Translations under genes and position numbers: made by a program
The notes under the pieces: model-generated
Databases searched by the model: none
What the model saw: the letters and a program-made list of their open reading frames with translations, nothing else
Told to the model about the DNA's origin: nothing
Assembly: GCA_937863225.1 (NCBI GenBank)
Contig: CALMEI010000024.1
Coordinates: 1 to 64,000, forward strand
Source of the DNA: an uncultured Polaromonas sp.
GTDB taxonomy: Bacteria > Pseudomonadota > Gammaproteobacteria > Burkholderiales > Burkholderiaceae_C
Direction of reading: 5' to 3'
Length of the DNA stretch: 64,000 bases
Shown here: piece after piece, positions 11,695 through 21,522 of the stretch
Position numbering within the stretch: the stretch's first letter is position 1
How the letters are laid out: each line of letters starts with the position of its first letter

Positions 11695-12834
11695 TCAGTG
11701 AATGAAGCGCCCTTCGCGGTTGACGATAGATAAATCCACAAATGACAAGCCAATATGATCATTGGTTTTGTATGCGATTTTGATATCGTTGATATCGAGG
11801 TTTGTATTGTGTAGACCTTTCAGGAAACTCTCGCGTGTTAATTTGGGACCGGCTTGCCGCAAAGCAAGCACCAAAGCTTTGGCGGTGATATACCCTTCCA
11901 AACTGCCATATGAAAAATCCTGACCAGATTTGGCGCGTGTAAATGCGTCTTGGTATTCCCTGGTGATTGCGGTTTTTTTCTCCCACGGGGAGGGAACAAC
12001 TTGCGAAAAAATAATGCCTTGCGCCAAAGGGCCAAGGTGTTTAGCCATTTGGGCCGAGCCAGAGTTGACGGCATAGATGGCTGGATGCACGCCACCACGG
12101 GCATGCATTTTGCGAATCAATTTTTCATATACACCCACACTGCCGTGGTTGAGTACCATTTGCGCACCTTTGTGCTCAATTTGTTGCGCGTAAGCTTCTA
12201 ATTGTGCGTCTGTCACCTGAGACTTAAATGGCATATCCAGCACCAACTGCATACCCAAGCCTTCACAGAGTACTTTGACGTTGGCAAGGTGTTGCTCCCC
12301 TGTTTCAGAGTCAGATCGTATAAAAGCAACTTTGCTGATGCCCAAACCCTTTGCTTGCTTTAGCATGGCGCGAAACTCTTCCCGGTGTTCTGCGCGCACG
12401 GGAAATACCAAAGCTTGATGGGGTCTGCGCAATGTGGGTGACCCAGCCATAGGGCCAAAAAAAGGAACGTTCAATTCGTTGGTGACTTTCATCACAGCAG
12501 TTGAAGGCCCACCTTCGATCGAACCAAAAAGAATAAAAGCCTTCTCCTTGTTGATCAGTTCACGCGCATTGGCTTCAGCTTTATCGACGTTGTTGTCATC
12601 GTCCAATGTTTTTAAAACAACTTGGCGCCCGTAAACACCACCTTTGCTATTCACGTCACTCAAATAGGTTTCAATGCCCGCCTTTACAGCCAAACCATAA
12701 TCATTTTTGCCACCTTGCAAAGTGATTGACTGTCCGATCAAAATGCTATTTGGACTGACGCCATTCTGTGCCCATGTGATTGAGGTTGCAAAAATGGCCA
12801 AACATGTAACAAAAATGTGATGGCGTAATCTCAT
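11695..12834 (-). CDS. Periplasmic substrate-binding protein, Leu/Ile/Val-binding (type 1) family
   Basis: A 379-residue ABC-type binding protein. A signal peptide is clear (RLRHHIFVTCLAIFATSITWAQ with cleavage after the final Ala). The mature start ILIGQSITLQGGKNDYGLAVKAG and the segment LFGSIEGGPSTAVM are typical of the branched-chain amino acid receptor family. No permease or ATPase gene lies nearby, so this is an orphan receptor; the ligand cannot be told from sequence. It is 14 bases upstream of purB on the same strand, so read-through is likely. Confidence 0.85.
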   Translation of the reverse strand: MRLRHHIFVTCLAIFATSITWAQNGVSPNSILIGQSITLQGGKNDYGLAVKAGIETYLSDVNSKGGVYGRQVVLKTLDDDNNVDKAEANARELINKEKAFILFGSIEGGPSTAVMKVTNELNVPFFGPMAGSPTLRRPHQALVFPVRAEHREEFRAMLKQAKGLGISKVAFIRSDSETGEQHLANVKVLCEGLGMQLVLDMPFKSQVTDAQLEAYAQQIEHKGAQMVLNHGSVGVYEKLIRKMHARGGVHPAIYAVNSGSAQMAKHLGPLAQGIIFSQVVPSPWEKKTAITREYQDAFTRAKSGQDFSYGSLEGYITAKALVLALRQAGPKLTRESFLKGLHNTNLDINDIKIAYKTNDHIGLSFVDLSIVNREGRFIH

Positions 12835-13078
12835 ATTGTGTAATAAGGCCCAAGTTAGGTTGCAAACACGAACTTCATTGTATGATTATCAAGCGCGATT
12901 GGTTTGTTGTAAATCAAACACTGATTTAATTTGCTTAATCAGCTTAAGCTTTGACCAATAAAGTGGCTGAAAAGTTCAAACCCTACTCGATACCGAAAAT
13001 GATCAGTGGCATCTTGTAGAATGATAAAAAAGATGCAGAGTTGCATTTAATTTACTAAACCAAAACTTGACTTACCGA

Positions 13079-13696
13079 ATGTTGAAACTAATAGGCACCA
13101 ATTCCAGCCCCTATGTCCGTAAGGTCCGAATCGTGATGGCTGAAAAGAAACTCGAATACAGCTATGTGGTCGATAACGTTTGGGCGGCCGATACAGGTAT
13201 TTTGCACGCCAATCCTTTGGGTAAGGTGCCCTGTCTGGTGTTGGATGCGGGCGAAGCATTGTTTGATTCTCGCGTGATTGTTGAATATTTGGATGTGCTT
13301 TCTCCTGTTGGCAAACTTATCCCATCTTCAGGTCGAGAGCGTGCTGAAGTTAAAACTTGGGAAGCGTTGGCCGATGGTTTGCTGGACGCCGCAGTTTTGG
13401 CGCGTCTGGAAGCCACTTGGTCAGGCCGCACAGAGGCCCAGCGCAGCCAAGCCTGGATAGACCGCCAGCTCGGCAAAGTGAATGACAGTTTATTGGCGAT
13501 GAGCAAGGGACTGGCTGACAAGCCATATTGTTCGGCCATCCATTTGACCTTGTCTGATGTGGCGGTTGGGACGGCATTGGGTTATTTGGATTTTCGATTC
13601 CCTGATATCAATTGGCGCTTGGCACATCCGAATTTAGCCAAATTACAGGAAAAACTCATGCAAAGGCAGAGTTTCATTGACACCATTCCGGCATAA
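13079..13696 (+). CDS. Glutathione S-transferase family protein
   Basis: A 205-residue protein with an N-terminal thioredoxin-like domain (KLIGTNSSPYVRKVRIVMAEK, cis-proline loop LGKVPCLVLD, then DSRVIVEYLD) and a C-terminal helical domain. Serine in the SSPYVRK motif is the probable thiol-activating residue, as in the YibF-like GSTs. ATG 13079 is preferred to an in-frame TTG at 13067. The 244 bases upstream are AT-rich and hold no gene I can support. Confidence 0.88.
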   Translation: MLKLIGTNSSPYVRKVRIVMAEKKLEYSYVVDNVWAADTGILHANPLGKVPCLVLDAGEALFDSRVIVEYLDVLSPVGKLIPSSGRERAEVKTWEALADGLLDAAVLARLEATWSGRTEAQRSQAWIDRQLGKVNDSLLAMSKGLADKPYCSAIHLTLSDVAVGTALGYLDFRFPDINWRLAHPNLAKLQEKLMQRQSFIDTIPA

Positions 13697-13723
13697 CACG
13701 ACTTCAATCAAACTATCTGCGCT

Positions 13724-14212
13724 ATGGCGAAGTTGCCTGCAATCTTTGACAAAATCGTCTCGCGAAAAGATGCGCAATCGCGAGTTGTCGAATTGCCAAA
13801 ACCAGTGATTTTTACCAATGGCGTGTTTGATGTATTGCACGCAGGCCATGTCAGCTATCTGGCGCAGGCGCGTGCGCTGGGTGCCAGTTTGGTGGTGGCA
13901 ATCAACACCGACGCATCTGCCAAACGGTTAGGCAAAGGAGCGGACAGACCATTGAACAACGAGCTTGACCGTGCAACTGTGCTGGCTGCGTTGGAAGCGG
14001 CCAGTTTGGTGACATGGTTCGACGAGGACACGCCACTGGAGTTGATTAAGGAGCTGCGCCCAGATGTCATTGTGAAGGGCGGAGATTACGACATGCAGCT
14101 TTTGGCTGAGACCAAACTGGTTGAAAGCTATGGCGGCAAAGCCATGGTGTTGCCCTTTGTGAAGGGGTACTCAACAACTGCGCTGGTGAACAAAATTCGT
14201 TCAGGCAAATAA
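13724..14212 (+). CDS. rfaE2: D-glycero-beta-D-manno-heptose 1-phosphate adenylyltransferase
   Basis: A 162-residue nucleotidyltransferase that makes ADP-heptose for the lipopolysaccharide core. The HxGH-type signature TNGVFDVLHAGHVSYL is near residue 28, and the closing motif is VKGYSTTALVNKI. It corresponds to the C-terminal domain of E. coli HldE; the kinase domain is separate, as usual in beta-proteobacteria. It is 27 bases after the GST gene. Confidence 0.95.
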   Translation: MAKLPAIFDKIVSRKDAQSRVVELPKPVIFTNGVFDVLHAGHVSYLAQARALGASLVVAINTDASAKRLGKGADRPLNNELDRATVLAALEAASLVTWFDEDTPLELIKELRPDVIVKGGDYDMQLLAETKLVESYGGKAMVLPFVKGYSTTALVNKIRSGK

Positions 14213-14261
14213 CGTCAAATAGCTGCGGATAGCGATAAACTGGGCAATTCGTAAGCTGTAA

Positions 14262-15389
14262 TCAGTTGCGATTCAAAACCAAATTGTCGCGGTGAATCAT
14301 TTCAGGCTCTGCCATGTAGCCCAGGATTTTTTCGAACTCGCTGGAACTCTTTTTGCACAATTGACGTGCTTCCGAGCTGGTGTAATTGGCCAAGCCGCGT
14401 GCGATTTCTTTACCTTGGTCGTCACACACCGCTATCACATCGCCACGCGAGAAATCGCCCTCAACAGACGTCATACCAATCGGTAGCAAACTGGTTCCAA
14501 CCTTTTGCAGTTTGTTGACCGCACCCGCATCCACCTTCACCGCACCACGCAGTTGCAAGTGGTCCATCATCCACTGTTTGCGTGCCTGATTCTTCTGGGT
14601 TTGTGCAACCAATAACGTGCCGATGGCTTCGCCTTTAGACAATCGAATCAATGCATTAGGCTCGCGTCCCCACGCGATAACGGTGGACGCACCTGAGCCT
14701 GCAGCGCGCTTTGCCGCCAGTATCTTGGTCAGCATGCCACCACGCCCAATGCTTGAGCCTGCGCCGCCTGCCATCGCTTCTAGAGCAATATCGCCAGCTT
14801 GTGCATGGTCAACAAATTTGGCCAAAGGGTCTTTACGTGGGTCGGCTGTGAACAAGCCCTTCTGGTCGGTCAGAATGATGTAGGCATCCGCTTCTACCAA
14901 GTTGGCCACCAAAGCACCCAAGGTATCGTTGTCGCCAAATTTAATTTCATCAATCACAACGGTGTCGTTTTCGTTGATGACGGGTACGACACCATGTTTG
15001 AGCAGTGTCAGAAGGGTCGATTTGGCGTTCAAATAACGCTCCCGGTCGGCCAAGTCGGCATGCGTGAGCAGCACCTGCGCAGAGCCCAATCCTTGCTCGC
15101 GCAGTTTGGTTTCATACATTTGCGCCAAGCCCATTTGGCCAACAGCCGCCGCCGCTTGCAGCTCGTGTATGGCGCTGGGACGTGTAGCCCAACCCAAGCG
15201 CTTCATGCCTTCTGCTATCGCGCCGCTAGAAACCATGATGACTTCGCGCCCATCGGCGCGCAGTTTGGCGATTTGATCACACCACAAAGCGATGGCCGAT
15301 TCGTCCAATCCGCGCCCTTCGTTGGTCACCAAGCTGGAGCCAACCTTGACCACAATGCGTTTGGCGTGCTGCAAAAGTGTTTGAGTCAT
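14262..15389 (-). CDS. proB: Glutamate 5-kinase
   Basis: A 375-residue enzyme for the first step of proline synthesis. An N-terminal amino-acid kinase domain starts with [15 protein letters not shown] and contains [10 protein letters not shown] and [16 protein letters not shown]-terminal PUA domain (from about residue 280, [13 protein letters not shown]) is present, as in full-length bacterial ProB. It lies downstream of obgE on the same strand, with repeat copy B between them. Confidence 0.97.
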   Translation of the reverse strand: MTQTLLQHAKRIVVKVGSSLVTNEGRGLDESAIALWCDQIAKLRADGREVIMVSSGAIAEGMKRLGWATRPSAIHELQAAAAVGQMGLAQMYETKLREQGLGSAQVLLTHADLADRERYLNAKSTLLTLLKHGVVPVINENDTVVIDEIKFGDNDTLGALVANLVEADAYIILTDQKGLFTADPRKDPLAKFVDHAQAGDIALEAMAGGAGSSIGRGGMLTKILAAKRAAGSGASTVIAWGREPNALIRLSKGEAIGTLLVAQTQKNQARKQWMMDHLQLRGAVKVDAGAVNKLQKVGTSLLPIGMTSVEGDFSRGDVIAVCDDQGKEIARGLANYTSSEARQLCKKSSSEFEKILGYMAEPEMIHRDNLVLNRN

Positions 15390-15410
15390 TGCTGTATAAA
15401 TTTATATATA

Positions 15411-15465
15411 AAATCAGGCTATAGACGGCATATTTATTGCCTACACTGCTATGCTAATTATAGCA
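15411..15465 (+). repeat. Double-hairpin intergenic repeat, copy B
   Basis: It lies between proB and obgE. It contains GGCATATTTATTGCC and ends with TGCTATGCTAATTATAGCA, a perfect 6-bp hairpin with a 7-base loop. Confidence 0.8.
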
Positions 15466-15482
15466 GAATGCGGATTCTGGTA

Positions 15483-16550
15483 CTATTCAGGTAATGGAAC
15501 AAAGCGCGGATCGATGTATTCTGGTGCTTGGTCGGCGACTTGTTCTGACTGAATGTGTTTGTAGATGGCTTTGACCAAAGGCTCACATCCTTCACGTGTG
15601 AGAGCTGAAATTTCAAATACAGGCCCTTTGAATTTCATGCGTTTGACAAAATCAGCAACCACGCCAGCACGCTGGTCTTTGTCCACCATGTCCAGTTTAT
15701 TCAATACCAGCCAGCGTGGTTTCTTGTACAAACCTGCATCGTATTTTTTTAATTCTTTGGCGATGGCTTTGGCTTGTGCCACAGGGTCAATGCTGTCGTC
15801 AAATGGCGCTAAGTCAATGATGTGCAGCAACAGCCGGGTGCGCTGTAAATGTCGCAGAAACAAGTGACCCAAGCCCGCGCCTTCGGATGCGCCTTCAATC
15901 AAACCCGGCAAATCTGCAACCACAAAACTTTGTTCCGGACCGACGCGAACCACGCCTAAATTGGGGTGCAATGTCGTGAACGGATAGTCCGCAATGCGTG
16001 GTTTGGCATTCGATATGGCGGTGATGAAGGTCGATTTACCCGCATTGGGCATGCCCAACAAACCGACATCGGCCAAAACTTTCAGTTCTAATTTCAAGCT
16101 TTTTTGTTCGCCAGGCCAACCCGGGGTTTTCTGACGCGGTGCACGGTTAACAGCGCTCTTGAAGCGCATATTGCCAAAGCCACCGTCGCCCCCTTTGGCG
16201 ATGGTGATCACTTCACCAGGTACCAAAAGCTCGTACAGCACTTCACCCGTTTCGGCATCGGTGATGATGGTGCCAACGGGCATTTTGAGGGTGATGTCAT
16301 CACCAGCAGCGCCGAACATGTCCGAGCCCATGCCATGTTGACCGCGTTTGGCATCATGGCGTCTTGAATAACGAAAATCAACCAATGTGTTCAGATTGGC
16401 ATCAGCCACAGCGAACACATGCCCTCCACGACCACCATCGCCACCATTAGGGCCACTGAATTCTTTGTATTTTTCGTGCCGAAAAGAGACGCAGCCCGCC
16501 CCGCCATCTCCCGCAGAAATGTCGATATAAGCTTCGTCTACAAACTTCAT
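15483..16550 (-). CDS. obgE: GTPase Obg/CgtA
   Basis: A 355-residue essential GTPase tied to 50S ribosome assembly and stress control. The glycine-rich Obg fold is at the N-terminus ([28 protein letters not shown]). The G domain has P-loop GMPNAGKST near residue 167, then DLPGLIEGA and NKLDMV. The C-terminus is short and acidic. It follows rplU and rpmA, the conserved order, but an intrinsic terminator separates it from rpmA. Confidence 0.97.
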   Translation of the reverse strand: MKFVDEAYIDISAGDGGAGCVSFRHEKYKEFSGPNGGDGGRGGHVFAVADANLNTLVDFRYSRRHDAKRGQHGMGSDMFGAAGDDITLKMPVGTIITDAETGEVLYELLVPGEVITIAKGGDGGFGNMRFKSAVNRAPRQKTPGWPGEQKSLKLELKVLADVGLLGMPNAGKSTFITAISNAKPRIADYPFTTLHPNLGVVRVGPEQSFVVADLPGLIEGASEGAGLGHLFLRHLQRTRLLLHIIDLAPFDDSIDPVAQAKAIAKELKKYDAGLYKKPRWLVLNKLDMVDKDQRAGVVADFVKRMKFKGPVFEISALTREGCEPLVKAIYKHIQSEQVADQAPEYIDPRFVPLPE

Positions 16551-16590
16551 GATTTGATTTTAGTTGATGTCATGCGCTGCGGCATAAAGC

Positions 16591-16617
16591 AAAAAGCCCG
16601 CGCTATGCGGGCTTTTT
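16591..16617. terminator. Intrinsic terminator between rpmA and obgE
   Basis: The arms AAAAAGCCCGC and GCGGGCTTTTT surround the 5-base loop GCTAT. The hairpin can work on either strand. For leftward transcription it would end or attenuate rplU-rpmA before obgE. Confidence 0.9.
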
Positions 16618-16636
16618 GCAACGCAAAGCGAATTGT

Positions 16637-16900
16637 TTACGCTTGTACGGGTGTGATGTTGACCATTTGCTTATTCAAAGCGCCTTTTGTACCAAATGAT
16701 ACGGTGCCGTCTTTCAAAGCAAACAAAGTGTGATCCACGCCCATGCCAACATTGTCACCAGCATGAAACTTGGTGCCACGTTGGCGAACAATGATAGAAC
16801 CCGCAGAAATGAGTTCACCTCCAAAAGCCTTCACACCAAGCATTTTTGGCTTGGAATCACGGCCATTTCGCGTCGAGCCGCCGCCCTTTTTTTGTGCCAT
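16637..16900 (-). CDS. rpmA: 50S ribosomal protein L27
   Basis: An 87-residue protein near the peptidyl transferase centre. It starts with [15 protein letters not shown] and contains [20 protein letters not shown], both diagnostic. Its gene lies 43 bases after rplU, with CAGGAGAAAG before the start. Confidence 0.98.
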   Translation of the reverse strand: MAQKKGGGSTRNGRDSKPKMLGVKAFGGELISAGSIIVRQRGTKFHAGDNVGMGVDHTLFALKDGTVSFGTKGALNKQMVNITPVQA

Positions 16901-16943
16901 TTTTCTTTCTCCTGAAAGTTCCTAGAAATATTTTTGCTAGAAA

Positions 16944-17588
16944 TTATTTTTTAACACCACCGACGAGGGCGTCAGTGAGAGCTTTGAACTCCGCCATCTT
17001 GCCATCACGCAGCAAAGCTGCCTGTTCTGCCCAAGAAGCTGGATTGGCTAAGCTGAAACGTCCGCCAGATGCTTTGAGCATGGCTGTGATGTCATCTGCT
17101 TTGGCTGCTGCCAATTGCGCAAAAGTGGCAATGCCGCCCTCAACCAAAACTTTGGCAATTTTCGGGCCAATGCCTTCGATGATTTCCAAGTTGTCTTTGC
17201 CGCCTTTGCTTGCAGCCGCCAATGCCTTAGGAGCCGGAATGACGGCTGCAGCTTCAGCTTTGGAGACGCCGCCTTTACCGTCGGCAATGGCAGCGATGAA
17301 TAATTCGGTATAGCCTTGGCGATGACCTTGACGTTTTTGATAATGCTTACGACGGCGCATTTTGAAAATGTGCACTTTATCGAATAAGCCGTGTGACAAC
17401 AAAGTTGCCGTTACAGTCGCACCGGATACCAAGGGTGTGCCAAGCATGAGTTCGCCACCGTTTCCGACAGCCAACACCTGATCAATCACAACTTCTTGGC
17501 CTACATCCGCAGCAATCTGTTCTATTTTAATTTTTTCGCCAGCGACAACACGAAACTGTTTGCCACCGGTTTTTATGACCGCGTACAT
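16944..17588 (-). CDS. rplU: 50S ribosomal protein L21 with C-terminal helix-hairpin-helix extension
   Basis: A 214-residue protein, about twice the usual ~103 residues. Residues 1-103 are a normal L21 ([40 protein letters not shown]), which binds 23S rRNA. Residues ~104-130 form an alanine- and lysine-rich linker. Residues ~132-214 form a helix-hairpin-helix-like domain with [33 protein letters not shown] and [12 protein letters not shown]. The frame is open and codon use does not change abruptly. I recall the same domain fused to L21 in Bacteroidetes; in beta-proteobacteria L21 normally ends after the core. The role of the tail is unknown; nucleic-acid binding is inferred. Confidence 0.95.
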   Translation of the reverse strand: MYAVIKTGGKQFRVVAGEKIKIEQIAADVGQEVVIDQVLAVGNGGELMLGTPLVSGATVTATLLSHGLFDKVHIFKMRRRKHYQKRQGHRQGYTELFIAAIADGKGGVSKAEAAAVIPAPKALAAASKGGKDNLEIIEGIGPKIAKVLVEGGIATFAQLAAAKADDITAMLKASGGRFSLANPASWAEQAALLRDGKMAEFKALTDALVGGVKK

Positions 17589-17636
17589 AATGACCTCTTT
17601 TAAAAGTTCTGCGGAAGGATTTCCGTAGAGCCAAAG

Positions 17637-17642
17637 ATTATA
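17637..17642 (-). promoter_or_regulatory. Candidate -10 box of the rplU-rpmA promoter
   Basis: On the minus strand this reads TATAAT, about 50 bases before the rplU start. The matching -35 region is weak, which is common for growth-rate controlled ribosomal promoters. Confidence 0.5.
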
Positions 17643-17704
17643 GCATTATCAATAAAGCAGTGGTAAAAATAATGAGTTGCAGAGAATCAAGGGTTTGAGC
17701 TTTC

Positions 17705-17710
17705 TATAAT
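17705..17710 (+). promoter_or_regulatory. Candidate -10 box of the ispB promoter
   Basis: A perfect TATAAT 24 bases before the ispB TTG start codon. No good -35 hexamer is seen at the normal distance. Confidence 0.45.
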
Positions 17711-17734
17711 AGCTGAACTTTAGGTAAATACATC

Positions 17735-18718
17735 TTGCTTGCACACACCAGCCCCAGTCAAACCGCACTTCAATTAATCGCCCCTGACATGGAGCGTGTT
17801 GACGCAGTGATTGCACAACGTTTGGCATCTGAAGTACCTCTTGTTGGCCAGGTTTCTCGCTACATCATTGCTGCTGGGGGTAAGCGCTTACGTCCAGCCT
17901 TATTGCTGTTGATGTGTGGTGCGTTGGGTTACAAAGGTGATCAACGGTTTAATTTGGCTGCCGTTGTGGAGTTCATACATACGGCAACATTGCTACATGA
18001 TGATGTTGTAGACGAGTCTGAGTTACGCCGCGGTCTGGCAACAGCCAACGAATCGTTTGGCAACCCTGCAAGCGTTTTGGTGGGGGATTTTTTGTATTCC
18101 CGAGCGTTTCAGATGATGGTGGATGCCAACGACATGCGTGTGATGCAAATTTTGGCAGATGCAACAAATGTGATCGCTGAAGGCGAAGTGATGCAGTTGA
18201 TGAATATTCACAATGCGGATTTGGACGAGGCTGCCTATTTGCGTGTCATCAGGTCAAAAACAGCCAAACTTTTTGAAGCCAGTGCGCGCTTGGCAGCGAT
18301 TTTGGCCAAATCCAACAGCAAAGTTGAAACAGCATGTGCAGAATATGGCCAAGCTTTAGGGACCGCATTTCAAGTCATTGATGATGTGCTGGATTACGAT
18401 GGTGATCCAACGGTCATGGGCAAAAGTTTGGGTGATGACTTGCGAGAAGGCAAAGTAACCTTGCCACTCATTATTGCAATGCAGCGCAGTCAACCAGTGC
18501 AACGTAAAATAGTACAAAACGCAATAGAAACTGGCGACAATGCCCAAATTCAGGTCATATTGTCAATAATACGCGACACTGGTGCATTAGATGCATCTCG
18601 AGAAGCTGCTGCAATAGAGGCACAACGCGCAATTGATGCTTTAATTCAATTTGAACCCAATAGGCATGTCAATGCATTATTGGAACTCGCCTCCAAACTT
18701 TTGATAAGGCAAGCATAG
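17735..18718 (+). CDS. ispB: Octaprenyl diphosphate synthase
   Basis: A 327-residue trans-prenyltransferase making the C40 side chain of ubiquinone. The first aspartate-rich motif is LLHDDVVDESELRRG and the second is FQVIDDVLDYDGD; GGKRLRPAL lies near residue 50. The start is TTG 17735: it yields a leader resembling other IspB N-termini (LQLIAPDMERVDAVI), whereas the first in-frame ATG (17789) would truncate the first helix. It diverges from rplU, the usual arrangement. Confidence 0.94.
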   Translation: MLAHTSPSQTALQLIAPDMERVDAVIAQRLASEVPLVGQVSRYIIAAGGKRLRPALLLLMCGALGYKGDQRFNLAAVVEFIHTATLLHDDVVDESELRRGLATANESFGNPASVLVGDFLYSRAFQMMVDANDMRVMQILADATNVIAEGEVMQLMNIHNADLDEAAYLRVIRSKTAKLFEASARLAAILAKSNSKVETACAEYGQALGTAFQVIDDVLDYDGDPTVMGKSLGDDLREGKVTLPLIIAMQRSQPVQRKIVQNAIETGDNAQIQVILSIIRDTGALDASREAAAIEAQRAIDALIQFEPNRHVNALLELASKLLIRQA

Positions 18719-18740
18719 CTAACCAACACGGCAAGAATTT

Positions 18741-19991
18741 ATGGCAACGAATGCAGGCAACAATCCCAACGCGCAGAAGTCGAATGTCAAAGGCGTGAAA
18801 GAGTTCGTATACGACTGGGAAGGAAAAGACCGCAAGGGTAAGCAGGTGCGTGGAGAAATGCGTGCGGCAGGTGAAAACATTGTACAAACCACGCTGCGTC
18901 GCCAAGGCGTCATACCCGTCAAGATTAAAAAACGCGCAACCAAATCTGGCAGAACAATCAAGCCAAAAGATATAGCAATTTTCACGCGCCAATTCGCCAC
19001 GATGATGAAAGCGGGCGTACCACTGTTGCAAACTTTTGATATTGTTGGCCGCGGTAATCCGAACCCCAATGTCACTAAGCTGTTAGGTGATATACGAACA
19101 GAGGTTGAAACGGGTACATCGCTGAGTGCGGCCTTTCGTAAATATCCAAAATACTTCAATACACTGTATTGCAACTTAATTGAAGCGGGTGAGTCGGCAG
19201 GTATTTTGGAGTCGCTCTTGGATCGACTCGCCACTTACATGGAAAAAACAGAGGCGATTAAATCCAAAATCAAATCTGCCTTGATGTACCCCATCGCCGT
19301 GGTGGTGGTGGCGTTCGTGGTTGTCACCATCATTATGCTTTTTGTCATTCCAGCGTTCAAAAGTGTGTTCAGTTCATTCGGTGCAGATTTACCTGCTCCC
19401 ACACTGTTTGTCATGGCAATCAGCGACATGTTTGTGAAATGGTGGTGGCTGATATTTGGCGTTATCGGCGGTGGACTTTACTTCTTTTTCCAAGCTTGGA
19501 AACGCAGCGAAAAAATGCAAATGGTGATGGACAGAGTTTTGCTTAAAGTCCCAGTATTTGGCGCCTTAATTGAAAAGGCGGTTGTTGCCAGATGGACCAG
19601 AACTTTAGCGACCATGTTTGCTGCAGGCGTGCCCTTGGTTGAAGCGCTTGATTCGGTTGGGGGTGCGGCAGGTAACTCGGTGTACTTGGAGGCAACCACA
19701 AAAATCCAAGAAGAAGTATCCACGGGTACCAGCCTCACCAATGCCATGACCAACCGTTCACTCTTTCCACCCATGGTTTTGCAAATGTGCGCGATAGGTG
19801 AAGAGTCGGGCACAATTGATCACATGTTGGGTAAAGCGGCTGATTTCTACGAGGCCGAAGTGGACGACATGGTTGCCGGCTTGTCGAGTTTGCTTGAACC
19901 CATCATTATTGTATTTTTGGGTGTCATTATTGGCGGTATTGTCATTTCAATGTACTTACCTATCTTCAAACTTGGTCAAGTTGTCGGTTGA
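18741..19991 (+). CDS. pilC: Type IV pilus inner membrane platform protein PilC
   Basis: A 416-residue GspF-family protein with two repeated T2SSF domains (FTRQFATMMKAGVPLLQTFD near residue 75; WTRTLATMFAAGVPLVEALD near residue 285) and three membrane helices. It anchors the pilus assembly ATPases. The N-terminus starts with ATNAGNNPNAQ, a poorly conserved leader. It begins only 22 bases after ispB; pilB, normally between them, is absent from this locus. Confidence 0.96.
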   Translation: MATNAGNNPNAQKSNVKGVKEFVYDWEGKDRKGKQVRGEMRAAGENIVQTTLRRQGVIPVKIKKRATKSGRTIKPKDIAIFTRQFATMMKAGVPLLQTFDIVGRGNPNPNVTKLLGDIRTEVETGTSLSAAFRKYPKYFNTLYCNLIEAGESAGILESLLDRLATYMEKTEAIKSKIKSALMYPIAVVVVAFVVVTIIMLFVIPAFKSVFSSFGADLPAPTLFVMAISDMFVKWWWLIFGVIGGGLYFFFQAWKRSEKMQMVMDRVLLKVPVFGALIEKAVVARWTRTLATMFAAGVPLVEALDSVGGAAGNSVYLEATTKIQEEVSTGTSLTNAMTNRSLFPPMVLQMCAIGEESGTIDHMLGKAADFYEAEVDDMVAGLSSLLEPIIIVFLGVIIGGIVISMYLPIFKLGQVVG

Positions 19992-20006
19992 TCTGGCGCA
20001 ATCAGC

Positions 20007-20852
20007 ATGACAGACTCAGTATTGATGGCTGGATTGGCGGGCTTATTTGGCTTGTTAATTGGGAGCTTTTTAAATGTTGTGATTTATCGCCTACCAAAAA
20101 TACTTGAGCGTCAATGGGAAGACGAGCATGCGGAATACATGGGTAAAGACCCCGAGTTAAAAGCGCCATTTAACTTAATGCAACCGAGATCACATTGTCA
20201 GAAATGCGGTCATCAAATTCGGTGGTACGAGAATATTCCAATTCTGAGTTACTTGTTCTTAAAAGGCAAATGCTCAAATTGCAAGACCCCAATCAGTATG
20301 CGCTATCCGATGGTGGAGTTACTGGTTGGTACTTTGTTTGCAATTTGTGTATGGAAATGGGGCTTTACAACAAAAGGTATGGCATGGTGCGGATTCAGTG
20401 CAGCCATGGTTGCGCTGGCAATGATTGATTGGGATACCACATTACTTCCTGATAATCTGACATTTCCTTTGCTATGGGCTGGCTTAATTTTGGCTGCTTT
20501 AGGTGTTACGGGTATTACACTTGATGCGTCTGTCTGGGGCGCAGTTGGAGGTTATCTTTCGCTATGGGCTATCTATTGGGTGTTTAAACTCATCACGGAC
20601 AAAGAAGGTATGGGTTATGGTGATTTCAAGCTATTTGCTGCGCTAGGTGCTTGGTTTGGCTGGCAGGCATTAATACCAATGATTCTGTTGGCCTCCGTAG
20701 CTGGTGCTATTGTCGGAATTGGACTTAAATACGCAAGTCAATTGCGCGAGGGGGCGTATGTGCCGTTTGGCCCTTTTCTTGGTATTGCAGGACTTACCGC
20801 CATGATATTTGGTGCTCAATCCATTCTGAAGTTGGTAGGACTGAATGCGTAA
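20007..20852 (+). CDS. pilD: Prepilin peptidase / N-methyltransferase
   Basis: A 281-residue membrane aspartyl protease that cleaves and N-methylates type IV prepilins. The N-terminal cytoplasmic domain carries the two CxxC pairs (CQKCGHQI, CSNCKTPI) of the methyltransferase region. The catalytic aspartates are in AMIDWDTTLLPD and EGMGYGDFKLF (GxGD motif). Eight hydrophobic segments are likely. It is 15 bases after pilC. Confidence 0.96.
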   Translation: MTDSVLMAGLAGLFGLLIGSFLNVVIYRLPKILERQWEDEHAEYMGKDPELKAPFNLMQPRSHCQKCGHQIRWYENIPILSYLFLKGKCSNCKTPISMRYPMVELLVGTLFAICVWKWGFTTKGMAWCGFSAAMVALAMIDWDTTLLPDNLTFPLLWAGLILAALGVTGITLDASVWGAVGGYLSLWAIYWVFKLITDKEGMGYGDFKLFAALGAWFGWQALIPMILLASVAGAIVGIGLKYASQLREGAYVPFGPFLGIAGLTAMIFGAQSILKLVGLNA

Positions 20853-20865
20853 TTAAGCCAAAGAA

Positions 20866-21507
20866 ATGATGAACTTAGGAGCACAACGAGTCGGACTCAC
20901 AGGTGGCATTGGCAGTGGTAAAAGCACAGTTGCTGCTCAACTTAAGTCTTTGGGTGCAGATGTGATTGATGCAGATGCCATTTCTCGCCAATTAACCGCA
21001 GTCGATGGAAAGGCAATGGATGCGATTGTTAAAAAATTTGGTTTCGAATATCAACAAGCAGATGGTAGTCTAGATCGTGCTCGCATGCGTGAATTGGTTT
21101 TTCATCAGAAAGAAAACCGGCTCGAGTTAGAAAAGATACTGCACCCTTTCATTCAAAATGAAATGAAAAACCAATATGAGGCCATGCAAAGTAAAGGTGC
21201 AAAATTGGTCGTGTTCGATTTGCCATTACTTGCGGAATCTCGCACATGGCGTAAAAACATTGATAATATAATTGTCGTTGATTGTTCATCCGAAACACAA
21301 GTGTCACGCGTTTTGGCCCGCGATTCACAAAACACCAACAATCCCAAACCAATGACGCGTGATTTGGTCATTAATATAATTGCCAGCCAAGCAAGCCGCA
21401 CAGAACGTTTGAAACTGGCAGATGTTATTATCCTAAATGACGAAATAACGCGACAACAATTAAATGAAGAAATTGAGCTAATCGCTAAGCGGTTTGGCCT
21501 AATTTAA
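20866..21507 (+). CDS. coaE: Dephospho-CoA kinase
   Basis: A 213-residue P-loop kinase for the last step of coenzyme A synthesis. The P-loop GLTGGIGSGKST is at residues ~10-21; DADAISRQL and VFDLPLLAES follow. It has the usual length and sits in its conserved place between pilD and zapD. Confidence 0.95.
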   Translation: MMNLGAQRVGLTGGIGSGKSTVAAQLKSLGADVIDADAISRQLTAVDGKAMDAIVKKFGFEYQQADGSLDRARMRELVFHQKENRLELEKILHPFIQNEMKNQYEAMQSKGAKLVVFDLPLLAESRTWRKNIDNIIVVDCSSETQVSRVLARDSQNTNNPKPMTRDLVINIIASQASRTERLKLADVIILNDEITRQQLNEEIELIAKRFGLI

Positions 21508-21522
21508 AACAAATACAGCACT

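Noticed and set aside
14799..15494. Rightward 231-residue open frame
   Set aside because: It lies antisense to proB and has no family-like sequence or good ribosome binding site.
16944..17280. L21 tail as an artefact of a lost stop codon
   Set aside because: The tail forms a recognisable folded domain with a linker and ends in a normal stop, so simple read-through into noncoding DNA is unlikely.
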